Shown here piece after piece: positions 1-7,609 of a DNA stretch of 15,877 nucleotides (positions within the stretch are counted from its first letter, which is position 1; each line of letters begins with the position of its first letter). Position numbers and translations under genes: made by a program. The DNA comes from Deltaproteobacteria bacterium (lineage in GTDB: Bacteria; Desulfobacterota; Desulfarculia; Adiutricales; JAGVGV01). Location: the NCBI GenBank assembly GCA_020056895.1, contig JAGVGV010000119.1, forward strand, positions 1 to 15,877, read 5' to 3'. Under the pieces are notes generated by a model. That model was not told where the DNA came from, searched no databases, and worked only from the letters and a program-made list of their open reading frames with translations.

Positions 1-629
1 AACTCCCCTCCGAACGGGAACTGGCCCTCCAACTGGGCGTCAGCCGGCCCGTGGTCCACGAAGGCCTGTTGGAACTGGCCGGCCGGGGTCTGGTGGCCAT
101 CCGGCCTCGAGTGGGCGCCGTGGTCAGCGACTTCCGCGCCGAAGGGTCCCTGGCCCTGCTCAATTCCCTGGTCCGGTACCAGGGGGGGCTGGACCCCGCG
201 ATTCTTTCGAGCATGCTGGATATGCGGGAGCTTTTTGAAGTGGAAACCGCCCGCCGGGCCGCCGCCAACCGGACCGATGACCAGGCCCAAGGCCTACTGG
301 CTCACGTGGACCGGGAAGACCAAACTGATCCGGCGGACGTGGACCGGATCACCCGGATCGATTTCGAATTCCACCACCGGGTGGCTTTGGCGTCCAACAA
401 CGTGATGTACCCCATGCTGATCCAGTCCTTCCGCGAAGTGTATCTCCACTTGGCCGGGCTTTTTTTCAAGGATCACGGCATGGCGGCCCGGGTATTCGGC
501 TGGCATCGTCTTTTGGCCTTGGCCATCGGCCGCAAGGATGAGGACCAGGCCGCCAAGGAAATGAAAAAGCTGCTTGACCACGGCCGCGACCGGTTGGTCG
601 CGGCGCTGGGAAAGGAGAAGAACCGATGA
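1..629 (+). CDS. GntR-family regulator with FCD domain, 5' end cut off by window edge
   Basis: A DNA-binding repressor or activator of the FadR/FCD branch of the GntR family. The frame is open from base 3, so the start lies outside the window. The first visible residues (LPSERELALQLGVSR) are the recognition part of the winged helix-turn-helix, followed by the wing GLVAIRPRVGAVV. The remainder is an all-helical FCD ligand domain, shown by DFEFHHRVALASNN and by WHRLLALAIGRKDEDQAA near the C-terminus. FCD domains commonly bind a metal through one Asp and three His and sense a small carboxylate. Here the last His appears displaced (LLDHG, with Leu at the usual site), so metal binding is uncertain. 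The stop overlaps the next start (ATGA at 626-629), so it is co-translated with the glycyl radical enzyme. It probably controls this operon in response to the substrate or a related acid; that role is inferred from position. Confidence 0.9.
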   Translation, partial: LPSERELALQLGVSRPVVHEGLLELAGRGLVAIRPRVGAVVSDFRAEGSLALLNSLVRYQGGLDPAILSSMLDMRELFEVETARRAAANRTDDQAQGLLAHVDREDQTDPADVDRITRIDFEFHHRVALASNNVMYPMLIQSFREVYLHLAGLFFKDHGMAARVFGWHRLLALAIGRKDEDQAAKEMKKLLDHGRDRLVAALGKEKNR

Positions 630-3148
630 GCGCCGAGGCCGCCTTCAGTTTTTCCCATGAAGTCCGCGAACCCAAAGGGCTTTCCCCGCGGCTCGCCTGG
701 CTGAGGGACTACTATTTCCAAGGCAATGAGCGGGTTTGGAACAACGAATTTTCGGCCTATACCACGGGCGCGCCCTGGGACGTGGTGTTTGACGAAATGA
801 CCTGGTACGTGGCCCCGGAAATATATCCCTTTCTGCCCACTTTTTCGGCCAGTTTTCTTCAGGCGGCCCGGGAGGCGCCCCTGAACGACGCTTTCTGGTC
901 CAAAAGCCTGCCCGAGCGCCGGGCCTGGTTCATCCGCGAAGTGATGGTGAACCAACTGCCGCAGGAAATCCTGCCCGGCGACCTTTTGGCCGGAACCCGG
1001 TTCAATCTTCAGGCCTCCCGGTGCTTTTCGCGCATGGAAGCCTGGACCTGGCACAAGCTGGTGACCGGCCCCAAGGGCGTAAGAAAGCGGATGAAATGGT
1101 TTCACGACCATGGGTATGGCAACGCCGGGTCCACGTCGGGCCATCTGATTCCGGATTATCCCCGGATTCTGGCCAAGGGCTTCCGGGACGTACATCTGGA
1201 ACTCGATGAACGGTACCAGGGTCTTTCCGGTCGTGAAAAATCGGGGCCCAAGGGCGCCCAGCTCCGGGCCATGATGACCGCCGCCGTCATGCCCCGGGAC
1301 CTGGCCGCCAAGTACAGCCAGCTCTGTTGGAAGCTGGCGGCTCAGGAACCCGGACCCGAACGAAAAGCCGAACTGGTTCAGATGGCCCGGAACCTGGAAC
1401 GAGTCCCCTGGGAACCGGCCGAAACCTTCTGGGAAGCCGTCCAATCCCTCTGGCTGACCCACATGCTGGTGATGAGCGACGAAAACTACCCCGGGCCGGG
1501 CGTTTCCTTCGGCCGGGTGGACCAATACCTCCTCCCCTTCTGGGAAAAATCCCTGGCTCAAGGCATGAACCGGTCCTTTGGCAAGGAGGTTCTGGGCTGC
1601 TTCTTCATCCACGCCAACACCGCGTACGACGCCATGATCCAGACCGGCAACCAGGGCATCACGTCGGCGTACGGCCAGCTGATCACCCTGTCCGGCCTGG
1701 GGCCCGAAGGCCGGGACATGACCAACGATCTGACCCATGCCTTCCTGGATGTGATCGACGACATGAGCCCCATTCTGGAGCCCAAGCCCAATGTCCGGCT
1801 TCATCGGGGGAGCCCGGATGGGCTTCTGGACCGGGTGGTCGAGATGATCGGGTCCAGCCAGGGTTCGCCGTTTCTGCTCAATTTCGACGAACGGTCCATG
1901 GCCGGGATGCTGGAAGAAGCCCGGAAGGCCGGGTTGGAAGGGCTGATCCGGCCGGACAACGTATTCGACTACGCGCCGGTGGGTTGTTTGGAAAACACCA
2001 TGTGCGGCAACGACCGGTCCGGCACCGTGGACGCCAACCTCAATCTTCTGAAAGCCGTGGAACTGGCCTTGAACGACGGCCGCGACTTTTTCCCCTTCGT
2101 GGACCCCATCACGGGCAAAAAGGACCCTTGGAAGCACGACGGCCCCCGGACCGGCGGCCCGGAAACCATGGCCTCGTTCGATGATTTCTGGCGGGCGTAT
2201 GAGGCCCAGACCCGGTATCTGATCGAACGGACGATCCAACTATATGAAGGATCGGAAGAGGTTCGGGCCCGGTTCCTCCCCACGCCGTACGTTTCGTGCC
2301 TGGTCAAAGGCTGCGCGGAAAAAGGCCTGGACGTGACTCAGGGCGGCGCCGAAATCGCCCTGGCGACCATTGAAGCCGGCACCTTCGCCACCACCGTGGA
2401 TTCCCTTCTGGCCATCGAGTATCTGGTGTACGAGACCGGCGCCTGTACGCTCGCCGAACTGAAAGCCGCCCTGATGGCCAACTGGGAAGGGTACGAAATT
2501 CTTCAGGCCAAGGCCCGGAACAAGGCCCCCAAATACGGCCGGGACGACGACCGGGCCGACGGGATGGCCGGCCGGGTGATGAATTTTTGGACCCAGGAAA
2601 CCTGGAAGCACCAAACCCGCAGCACGGGCCGGAAATTCCGGCCGGGCATGCTCAGTTGGAACTACTGGGTGGGCGACGGGTACATCCTGCCCGCCAGCCC
2701 GGACGGCCGGCCCAAGGGACGGTTTTTATCCAACGCCATCTGCCCGGTAACCGGGGCCGATACGAGGGGGCCCACGGCCAACGCCAATTCGGTGGGCAAG
2801 GCCCTGGGCGGCAGGGCCAACGACGGCCGGGAAACGTTCGAGGACTACGTGAACGTTCTGCCCAACGGCGCCAGCCATACCCTGACCTTCAACCCTTCCC
2901 TGCTCCGGGACCCCGAACACCGGGACAAGTTCAAGGCCTTTTTGCGGGGGTACGCGGAAAACGGCGGCACGGCCCTGCAGGTAAACATGCTCCGGCCGGA
3001 AATGCTTCTGGACGCCCAGAAAAACCCCCAGGATTACCGGCACCTGCTGGTCCGGGTGACCGGGTACAACGCCTATTTCACCAGCATCGGCCGGGAACTG
3101 CAGGATGAGGTGATCGCCCGGACCTGCCACGAAGGGATCGGCGGATGA
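626..3148 (+). CDS. Glycyl radical enzyme, substrate unassigned (PFL-like fold)
   Basis: An oxygen-sensitive catalytic subunit that uses a backbone glycyl radical to make a cysteine thiyl radical. At 840 residues it has the usual family length. The C-terminal radical motif RVTGYNAYF puts the radical on Gly813 (codon 3062-3064). The active-site loop reads VGCLENTMCG, giving Cys454 (codon 1985-1987) and Glu456. The C-x-E arrangement is what I recall for diol/glycerol dehydratases, choline lyase and arylacetate decarboxylases. Fumarate-adding benzylsuccinate-type enzymes, as I recall, lack that Glu, and pyruvate formate-lyase has a Cys-Cys pair. A segment GHLIPDYPRILAKG (about residues 172-185) also fits the family. 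The start has an AGGAG at 613-617, 8 bases upstream. It overlaps the regulator before it and the activase after it. Family membership is near certain. The reaction is not: decarboxylation, dehydration or C-S/C-N lysis are all open. Confidence 0.95.
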   Translation: MSAEAAFSFSHEVREPKGLSPRLAWLRDYYFQGNERVWNNEFSAYTTGAPWDVVFDEMTWYVAPEIYPFLPTFSASFLQAAREAPLNDAFWSKSLPERRAWFIREVMVNQLPQEILPGDLLAGTRFNLQASRCFSRMEAWTWHKLVTGPKGVRKRMKWFHDHGYGNAGSTSGHLIPDYPRILAKGFRDVHLELDERYQGLSGREKSGPKGAQLRAMMTAAVMPRDLAAKYSQLCWKLAAQEPGPERKAELVQMARNLERVPWEPAETFWEAVQSLWLTHMLVMSDENYPGPGVSFGRVDQYLLPFWEKSLAQGMNRSFGKEVLGCFFIHANTAYDAMIQTGNQGITSAYGQLITLSGLGPEGRDMTNDLTHAFLDVIDDMSPILEPKPNVRLHRGSPDGLLDRVVEMIGSSQGSPFLLNFDERSMAGMLEEARKAGLEGLIRPDNVFDYAPVGCLENTMCGNDRSGTVDANLNLLKAVELALNDGRDFFPFVDPITGKKDPWKHDGPRTGGPETMASFDDFWRAYEAQTRYLIERTIQLYEGSEEVRARFLPTPYVSCLVKGCAEKGLDVTQGGAEIALATIEAGTFATTVDSLLAIEYLVYETGACTLAELKAALMANWEGYEILQAKARNKAPKYGRDDDRADGMAGRVMNFWTQETWKHQTRSTGRKFRPGMLSWNYWVGDGYILPASPDGRPKGRFLSNAICPVTGADTRGPTANANSVGKALGGRANDGRETFEDYVNVLPNGASHTLTFNPSLLRDPEHRDKFKAFLRGYAENGGTALQVNMLRPEMLLDAQKNPQDYRHLLVRVTGYNAYFTSIGRELQDEVIARTCHEGIGG

Positions 3149-4293
3149 CGGATTCCCGGCCGAAACCGAAAGCAACCGCCCCGGCCAACGCACCTCGAAC
3201 CGGGCTGGTCCTGGAAATCCAGCGGATGTCCACCGAAGACGGCCCCGGAATCCGGACCACGGTCTTTTTCAAGGGCTGTCCCTTGAAGTGCCGATGGTGC
3301 CACAACCCGGAAAGCATTTCCCCCCGGCCGGAAATCGTCTGGCATCAGGCCCGGTGCCTGGGTTGCCGGACCTGCCTGGAGGTCTGCCCCGAAAAAGCCC
3401 TGAGTCTGACGGCCGACGGGTTGGTCATCGACCGGAAGCGCTGCCGGGGGTGCGGAACCTGCGCCGAAGAATGTCCGTCCACCGCCCTGGAAAAGCTGGG
3501 AACGTACTGGACGGCGGCGAATCTGGCCCGGGAAGCGGCCAAGGACCGGGCCTATTTCAACCGTTCAGGCGGCGGAATCACCGCTTCGGGCGGGGAAGCC
3601 GGTCTTCAGGCGGAATTCGTGGCCGATTTCCTGGCCCATTGCCAAAGCCTGGGGCTCCGGACCGCCTTGGACACCAGCGGTCATGTGCATCCCGAAGCCC
3701 TCGAAACCCTGGCCGGTAAAGCCGACCTGATCTTGTTCGATCTCAAGGAGATCGACCCCAGCCGGCATAAAGCCTGGACCGGCCAAGGGAACCAGCTCAT
3801 CCTGGATAATTTCCGGCGGCTGGCGGGGTGGATCGATGAAGGGAGAACCGGGGCCGGCCTCTGGGTCCGCACTCCGCTCATTCCCGGCGCCACGGACCGG
3901 GCCGAAACCGTCCGGGCCATCGGCCGGTTCATCGCCGAACAGGGGGGCGGCCGGGTCGAGCGGTGGGAATTGTGCGCTTTCAACAACCTTTGCCGTGAAA
4001 AATACAATCGGCTGGGATTGACCTGGGACTTCGCCCAAGCCCCCCTGATGCCCCGTGCGGATCTGGAGGCTCTGGCCGAAACCGCCCGAGCCAGCGGGGT
4101 GAACCCCGGGATCGTCCAGACCGGAGGCGCCACGCGGCTGGAAGCCTTGGACCGGTCCGGATCGTCCGGTCCGGGGGATTCGCCCGATCGGCCCCGGCCG
4201 GACCTTCGCCTGATCCAAGGCGGCCGATCGACCAGCCAGCTCGACGATTCTACCGCCGAACCAAAGCCCCAACCCCGCGAGGTGACGCCGTGA
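3145..4293 (+). CDS. Glycyl radical enzyme activating enzyme (radical SAM, two extra 4Fe-4S motifs)
   Basis: Cleaves S-adenosylmethionine to place the radical on Gly813 of the enzyme encoded just upstream. The radical SAM motif is CPLKCRWC (Cys45, Cys49, Cys52), preceded by STEDGPGIRTTVFFKG, typical of this family. Two ferredoxin-like motifs follow: Cys71/74/77/81 and Cys100/103/106/110. This insert is found in activases of most GREs other than pyruvate formate-lyase. The SAM-binding GGE sits in GGGITASGGEAGLQ, where the more common sequence has Pro after GGE; here it is Ala152. The last 45 or so residues are a Pro/Ser/Asp-rich tail beyond the usual fold, likely disordered. The start ATG overlaps the GRE stop by 4 bp, with GAAGGG 8 bases upstream. 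The stop overlaps the next gene's GTG start. Confidence 0.95.
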   Translation: MTDSRPKPKATAPANAPRTGLVLEIQRMSTEDGPGIRTTVFFKGCPLKCRWCHNPESISPRPEIVWHQARCLGCRTCLEVCPEKALSLTADGLVIDRKRCRGCGTCAEECPSTALEKLGTYWTAANLAREAAKDRAYFNRSGGGITASGGEAGLQAEFVADFLAHCQSLGLRTALDTSGHVHPEALETLAGKADLILFDLKEIDPSRHKAWTGQGNQLILDNFRRLAGWIDEGRTGAGLWVRTPLIPGATDRAETVRAIGRFIAEQGGGRVERWELCAFNNLCREKYNRLGLTWDFAQAPLMPRADLEALAETARASGVNPGIVQTGGATRLEALDRSGSSGPGDSPDRPRPDLRLIQGGRSTSQLDDSTAEPKPQPREVTP

Positions 4294-5123
4294 ACACCTT
4301 TGATCCGAACGACCTGGCCTGTTTCGAACCCGAAGCCAAGGTGGGGCTGGTGGCCACCCTTTCACCCGACGGCCGGCCTCATCTGACTCTTTTGACCTCG
4401 CTCATGGCCACCCGGACCGATCAGTTGGCCTTCGGACAGTTTTCCCATGGCCGGAGCAAACAGAACGTCCGGACCACCCCCCAGACCGGGTTTCTTATCA
4501 TGACCCGCGACCGGAAGCTATGGCGAGGCAAGGCCCGGTGGACGCACCAGCGGACCGAAGGCCCCGAATACGAAGCCTTCAACCAGAAACCCATGTTCCG
4601 GTACAATGCGTACATGGGCATCCACACCGCCCATTACCTGGATTTGGTGGAAACCAAGGGGCGGGAAGCGTTGCCCCTGGCGGCCATCGGCCTGGGCCTT
4701 CTGATGGGGCGGCTGGCGGCCCGGTCTCAACCAGACGGTTTGCCGGCGCTCAAGCCCTGGGCCAAAGGGTTGTTTCAACGGGTGGGATCGCTGAAATTCC
4801 TGGCCCGAGTGGATTCGGATGGGTTCCCCTGGATCACGCCGGTGCTCCCGCTGACCGCGCCGGACTCGGGCCACCTGGTGTTTCCGGCCATGGGGTACGG
4901 CCGGGAACTGGCCAGGCTGACCGAAGGGGAACCGGTGGCGGTTCTGGGCCTGACCTTTCAGATGGAAAGCGTGCTGGCCGGGGGCCGGTTCGAAGGCTTC
5001 GGAGCCTCCCGAGGAATCCGCATGGGCCGCATCCGGCTGGAATGGGTATACAATTCCATGCCGCCCAAACAGGGTCCCATTTTCCCGCCCCAGCCGCTGG
5101 CGGCCGTAACCCGGTTTTCGTGA
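4290..5123 (+). CDS. Tandem FMN-binding split-barrel protein (PNPOx-like)
   Basis: A 277-residue cytosolic protein with two pyridoxamine-5'-phosphate-oxidase-like split-barrel segments. The first is at about residues 14-122 (VGLVATLSPDGRPHLTLLTS, then a basic SHGRSKQNVR phosphate-type loop). The second is at about 165-262 (LKFLARVDSDGFPWITPV). The C-terminal VYNSMPPKQGPIFPP resembles a segment I remember from uncharacterised anaerobe members of this family. Proteins of this fold bind FMN, F420 or heme and do redox chemistry or cofactor shuttling. The substrate cannot be read from the sequence. The start is GTG at 4290, inside the activase stop (GTGA), with a strong GAGGTGA at 4279-4285. The tight overlap implies co-translation with the radical enzyme pair. 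The functional link is inference; it could act on the GRE product, or protect or repair the system. Confidence 0.8.
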   Translation: MNTFDPNDLACFEPEAKVGLVATLSPDGRPHLTLLTSLMATRTDQLAFGQFSHGRSKQNVRTTPQTGFLIMTRDRKLWRGKARWTHQRTEGPEYEAFNQKPMFRYNAYMGIHTAHYLDLVETKGREALPLAAIGLGLLMGRLAARSQPDGLPALKPWAKGLFQRVGSLKFLARVDSDGFPWITPVLPLTAPDSGHLVFPAMGYGRELARLTEGEPVAVLGLTFQMESVLAGGRFEGFGASRGIRMGRIRLEWVYNSMPPKQGPIFPPQPLAAVTRFS

Positions 5124-5152
5124 TCCGGGCCCGTGTTTGATGACGGATACAG

Positions 5153-5180
5153 GGAAGGGCGAGGTCCACCTCGCCCTTCC
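5153..5180 (+). terminator. Hairpin closing the GRE operon
   Basis: Perfect inverted repeat GGAAGGGCGAGG / CCTCGCCCTTCC around a 4-base TCCA loop, 30 bases after the stop of the split-barrel gene. The stem is strong, but the downstream T content is poor (TGCGTTTGCC). It is either a weak intrinsic terminator or an mRNA 3'-end stabiliser. Confidence 0.6.
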
Positions 5181-5427
5181 TGCGTTTGCCTGCCGCCCAA
5201 AAAAACCGGCGCCCCGGCTGATATGGGGGGATTAAGGTATTCATGGTTTCATGGTTTTTCAGGGGTGCTGCCATCGTGGATATGCTATGATAAAAGTGAA
5301 GGGTTTCATGGATCTTTGTATGGACGCGACAGTCGGCCCCGGAACCATGGGGGTGGTGCGGCGGCCGGCCTTTGAGTGGGTCCGCGAACCCGGACCGGAT
5401 GGTTGAATGATCCCGGGGGAACCGGCT
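5181..5427 (+). promoter_or_regulatory. AT-richer intergenic region before the cyclase, with TTCATGG repeats and a -10-like box
   Basis: No gene is seen here. The stretch from about 5230 to 5320 is clearly AT-richer than its surroundings. It has TTCATGG at 5240, 5248 and 5305; the 10-mer GGTTTCATGG occurs at 5245-5254 and again at 5302-5311. A TATGAT box lies at 5286-5291, but no convincing -35 is found 16-18 bases upstream. It probably holds the cyclase promoter and possibly an activator site. Confidence 0.3.
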
Positions 5428-7461
5428 ATGGGCCAATCGATGGAACGGGAAGGATCGTCCACGGGCGCCCGCATCATTTTCGGCGTGGCCGGCGTAGTGG
5501 GCGTGTATTGGTTTTTCGAATCCGTCATGCAGTTTTGGTTGACCACCCAACCAACACTGAGCGGCCTCTTGTTGGGCGCCGATATTTACGAAACCCTCCG
5601 AAGGGTGGTGGTGCTGGTCTTCTTCGCCGTGCTGGCCTCCCATATGCACTACAACGTGGAGCGGTCCGAACGGATGGAGCGGGCCCTTCGGGACGCCCGG
5701 GAAGAAGAAGCCAAGCTCCAGGTGCTGGCTCTGTCACTGTCCACGGAACTGAACCTTAACCGGCTGCTCACGAAAATTCTGGATATTTCCACGCAGATAT
5801 TGTCCGCCGAACGAGGCACCCTGTTCATGTACGACGCCCAGGCCGGGCGGCTGAAAAGCGTGGTGGCCCAAGGGTTGGACGGCGGCGTGGACCTGGACCT
5901 GCCCCCGACCCAAGGGGTGGCCGGAGCGGCGTTCACGTCGGGCCAGCCGGTCAACGTACCCGACGCGTACCGGGATGATCGGTTCTGGCCGGAATTGGAC
6001 CGGCTGACGGGGTACCGCACCCGGTCCATTCTCTCCGTGCCGGTCCGGAACAAACAGGGCCAGGTGGTGGGGGTTCTCGAAATCCTCAACAAGTCCAACG
6101 GGTCCTTCACGCCGGCCGACGTGAAAAAGCTGGAAGTTTTTTCCGCTCATGTTTCCGTGGCCATTGAAAACGCATCGCTCTTTGATGATGTTTTGAACCT
6201 GAAAAACTACACCGAAAGCATGCTCAACAGCATGAGCAACGGCGTGGTGTCGGTGGACCGGGAACGGCGGGTGGTCAAATGCAACACCGCCGCGCTGAAA
6301 ATCCTGGGCCTGGGTCATGCGGAACCGGCCGGCCGCATGGCCGGCGAAATTTTCGACCCTTGGGTGGTCCGGGGTATTGACCGGGCCATCCGGACCGGCC
6401 GGGAATACCTGGTTTACGATGCCGAACTCAGAGCCCGGCCCGGGGCCACCGCATCCATCAACCTGGCCACGGTTCCTTTGAAAAACGCCAAGGCCGAAGT
6501 CATGGGCGCGCTGATGATCCTGGAAGACCTGACCGGGGAAAAACGACTCAAAGGCGCCCTGGCCCGGTACATGACCAAGGAAGTGGCCGAAAAGCTTTTG
6601 GAAGGCGGCGAAGCGGTTTTGGGCGGCGTGACTCAGGAGGCCACGGTCCTGTTTTCGGATATTTCGGGGTTCACGTCCATTTCGGAACGCCTGAGTCCCC
6701 AGGCCACGGTATCGCTGTTGAACCAGTATTTTACCATCATGGTGGACATTGTGTTCCGGCATAAGGGCGTTTTGGACAAATACATCGGGGACGGGTTGAT
6801 GGCCGTGTTCGGCGCTCCGGTGGCCACGGAAATGGACCCGGACAACGCGGTGCGCACGGCCGTGGAAATGATGCAGATTCTGGCCGCTTTCAACCGCGAC
6901 GGCAAGGGCGCCGGGCTGCCGCCTCTTTTCATCCGAGTGGGCATCAATACCGATGAAATCCTTTCCGGCAACATCGGTTCCATCAAGCGGATGGATTACA
7001 CCGTCATCGGCGACGGCGTAAACCTCGCCTTCCGCCTGGAACAGGCCAACAAGTACTATCAAACGGGCATTCTGGTCAGCGAATTCACGTACCGCAAGCT
7101 GAAAGACAAGTACATCGCCCGGCCCATGGACCTGATCCGGGTCAAGGGCAAAACCAAGCCGGTTCAGGTGTACGAAATCCTCGATCACCACACCGAAGAC
7201 GATTTCCCCGGTCTGTACCAGGTGGTGGACCTGTTCCGGGCGGGTCTGGGGCATTACACCCGCCGGGACTGGACTCAGGCCGCCCAATCGTTCGAAAAAG
7301 CCCTGGCCCTCAACCCGGCCGATCATCCTTCGGCTCTGTACCTGGCCCGCTGCCGGCATTTCGAGGAACGTCCGCCGGATCCGGATTGGGACGGAGTGTG
7401 GATTATGGACGAAAAAGTTAAGGAAATCAGGTCAATTTGGGGGGAACGGAAGACCGGGTGA
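5428..7461 (+). CDS. Membrane-anchored GAF-PAS class III adenylate cyclase
   Basis: Makes cAMP from ATP at the inner membrane face. Numbered from the ATG at 5428 (677 aa), the order is: two hydrophobic segments (about 14-39 and 55-73), a charged helix (about 76-105), a GAF domain (about 105-268), a PAS domain (about 278-375), a class III catalytic domain (about 395-590), and a C-terminal TPR-like helical pair (HYTRRDWTQAAQSFEKALALNPAD in its middle). Catalytic residues are complete: metal Asp411 (FSDISGF) and Asp455 (KYIGDG), ATP-selecting Lys451 and Thr525, transition-state Asn532 and Arg536 (GDGVNLAFRLE). The start at 5428 is preferred because GGGGGA at 5415-5420 precedes it; the ATG at 5407 has no such site. 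GAF and PAS suggest control by a bound small molecule or redox cue. Guanylate cyclase activity is less likely given the Lys/Thr pair. It stands alone between hairpins. Confidence 0.9.
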   Translation: MGQSMEREGSSTGARIIFGVAGVVGVYWFFESVMQFWLTTQPTLSGLLLGADIYETLRRVVVLVFFAVLASHMHYNVERSERMERALRDAREEEAKLQVLALSLSTELNLNRLLTKILDISTQILSAERGTLFMYDAQAGRLKSVVAQGLDGGVDLDLPPTQGVAGAAFTSGQPVNVPDAYRDDRFWPELDRLTGYRTRSILSVPVRNKQGQVVGVLEILNKSNGSFTPADVKKLEVFSAHVSVAIENASLFDDVLNLKNYTESMLNSMSNGVVSVDRERRVVKCNTAALKILGLGHAEPAGRMAGEIFDPWVVRGIDRAIRTGREYLVYDAELRARPGATASINLATVPLKNAKAEVMGALMILEDLTGEKRLKGALARYMTKEVAEKLLEGGEAVLGGVTQEATVLFSDISGFTSISERLSPQATVSLLNQYFTIMVDIVFRHKGVLDKYIGDGLMAVFGAPVATEMDPDNAVRTAVEMMQILAAFNRDGKGAGLPPLFIRVGINTDEILSGNIGSIKRMDYTVIGDGVNLAFRLEQANKYYQTGILVSEFTYRKLKDKYIARPMDLIRVKGKTKPVQVYEILDHHTEDDFPGLYQVVDLFRAGLGHYTRRDWTQAAQSFEKALALNPADHPSALYLARCRHFEERPPDPDWDGVWIMDEKVKEIRSIWGERKTG

Positions 7462-7480
7462 TCCCCCCGGCGTCCTGATT

Positions 7481-7497
7481 CCGGCCTCTTGGGCCGG
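7481..7497 (+). terminator. Short hairpin after the cyclase gene
   Basis: CCGGCC / GGCCGG stem with a 5-base loop, followed by TTCTTCCGTT, 19 bases after the cyclase stop. It is weaker than the second hairpin just downstream and may act in tandem with it. Confidence 0.4.
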
Positions 7498-7525
7498 TTC
7501 TTCCGTTATCTCCCCGGTCGGTTTC

Positions 7526-7558
7526 CGGGCTGGCATCCACCGGCCCGCCCTTTTTTTT
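7526..7558 (+). terminator. Intrinsic terminator after the cyclase gene
   Basis: An 8-bp GC-rich stem (CGGGCTGG at 7526-7533 with CCGGCCCG at 7540-7547, one G-U pair) and a 6-base loop, followed by CCC and a run of eight T at 7551-7558. This is the best Rho-independent terminator on the + strand here. It separates the cyclase from the crotonase gene. Confidence 0.7.
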
Positions 7559-7609
7559 CGGGGCGGCCCAATTCAACCCATGACCCTGACACTGGATTCT
7601 GGAGCGAAC

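Noticed and set aside
473..2239. 588-residue open frame on the - strand opposite the GRE gene
   Set aside because: Its translation is Gly/Pro/His/Arg-rich without motifs, and the + strand frame is a clear glycyl radical enzyme. It is an antisense shadow caused by high GC and third-position bias.
626..3148. Naming the GRE as benzylsuccinate/alkylsuccinate synthase or pyruvate formate-lyase
   Set aside because: The Cys-Leu-Glu active site does not fit a fumarate-adding enzyme as I know them, there are no small subunits, and there is no Cys-Cys pair as in pyruvate formate-lyase.
5734..7359. 541-residue open frame on the - strand opposite the adenylate cyclase
   Set aside because: Same codon-bias shadow. 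The + strand has complete catalytic residues, and the antisense product has no recognisable domain.
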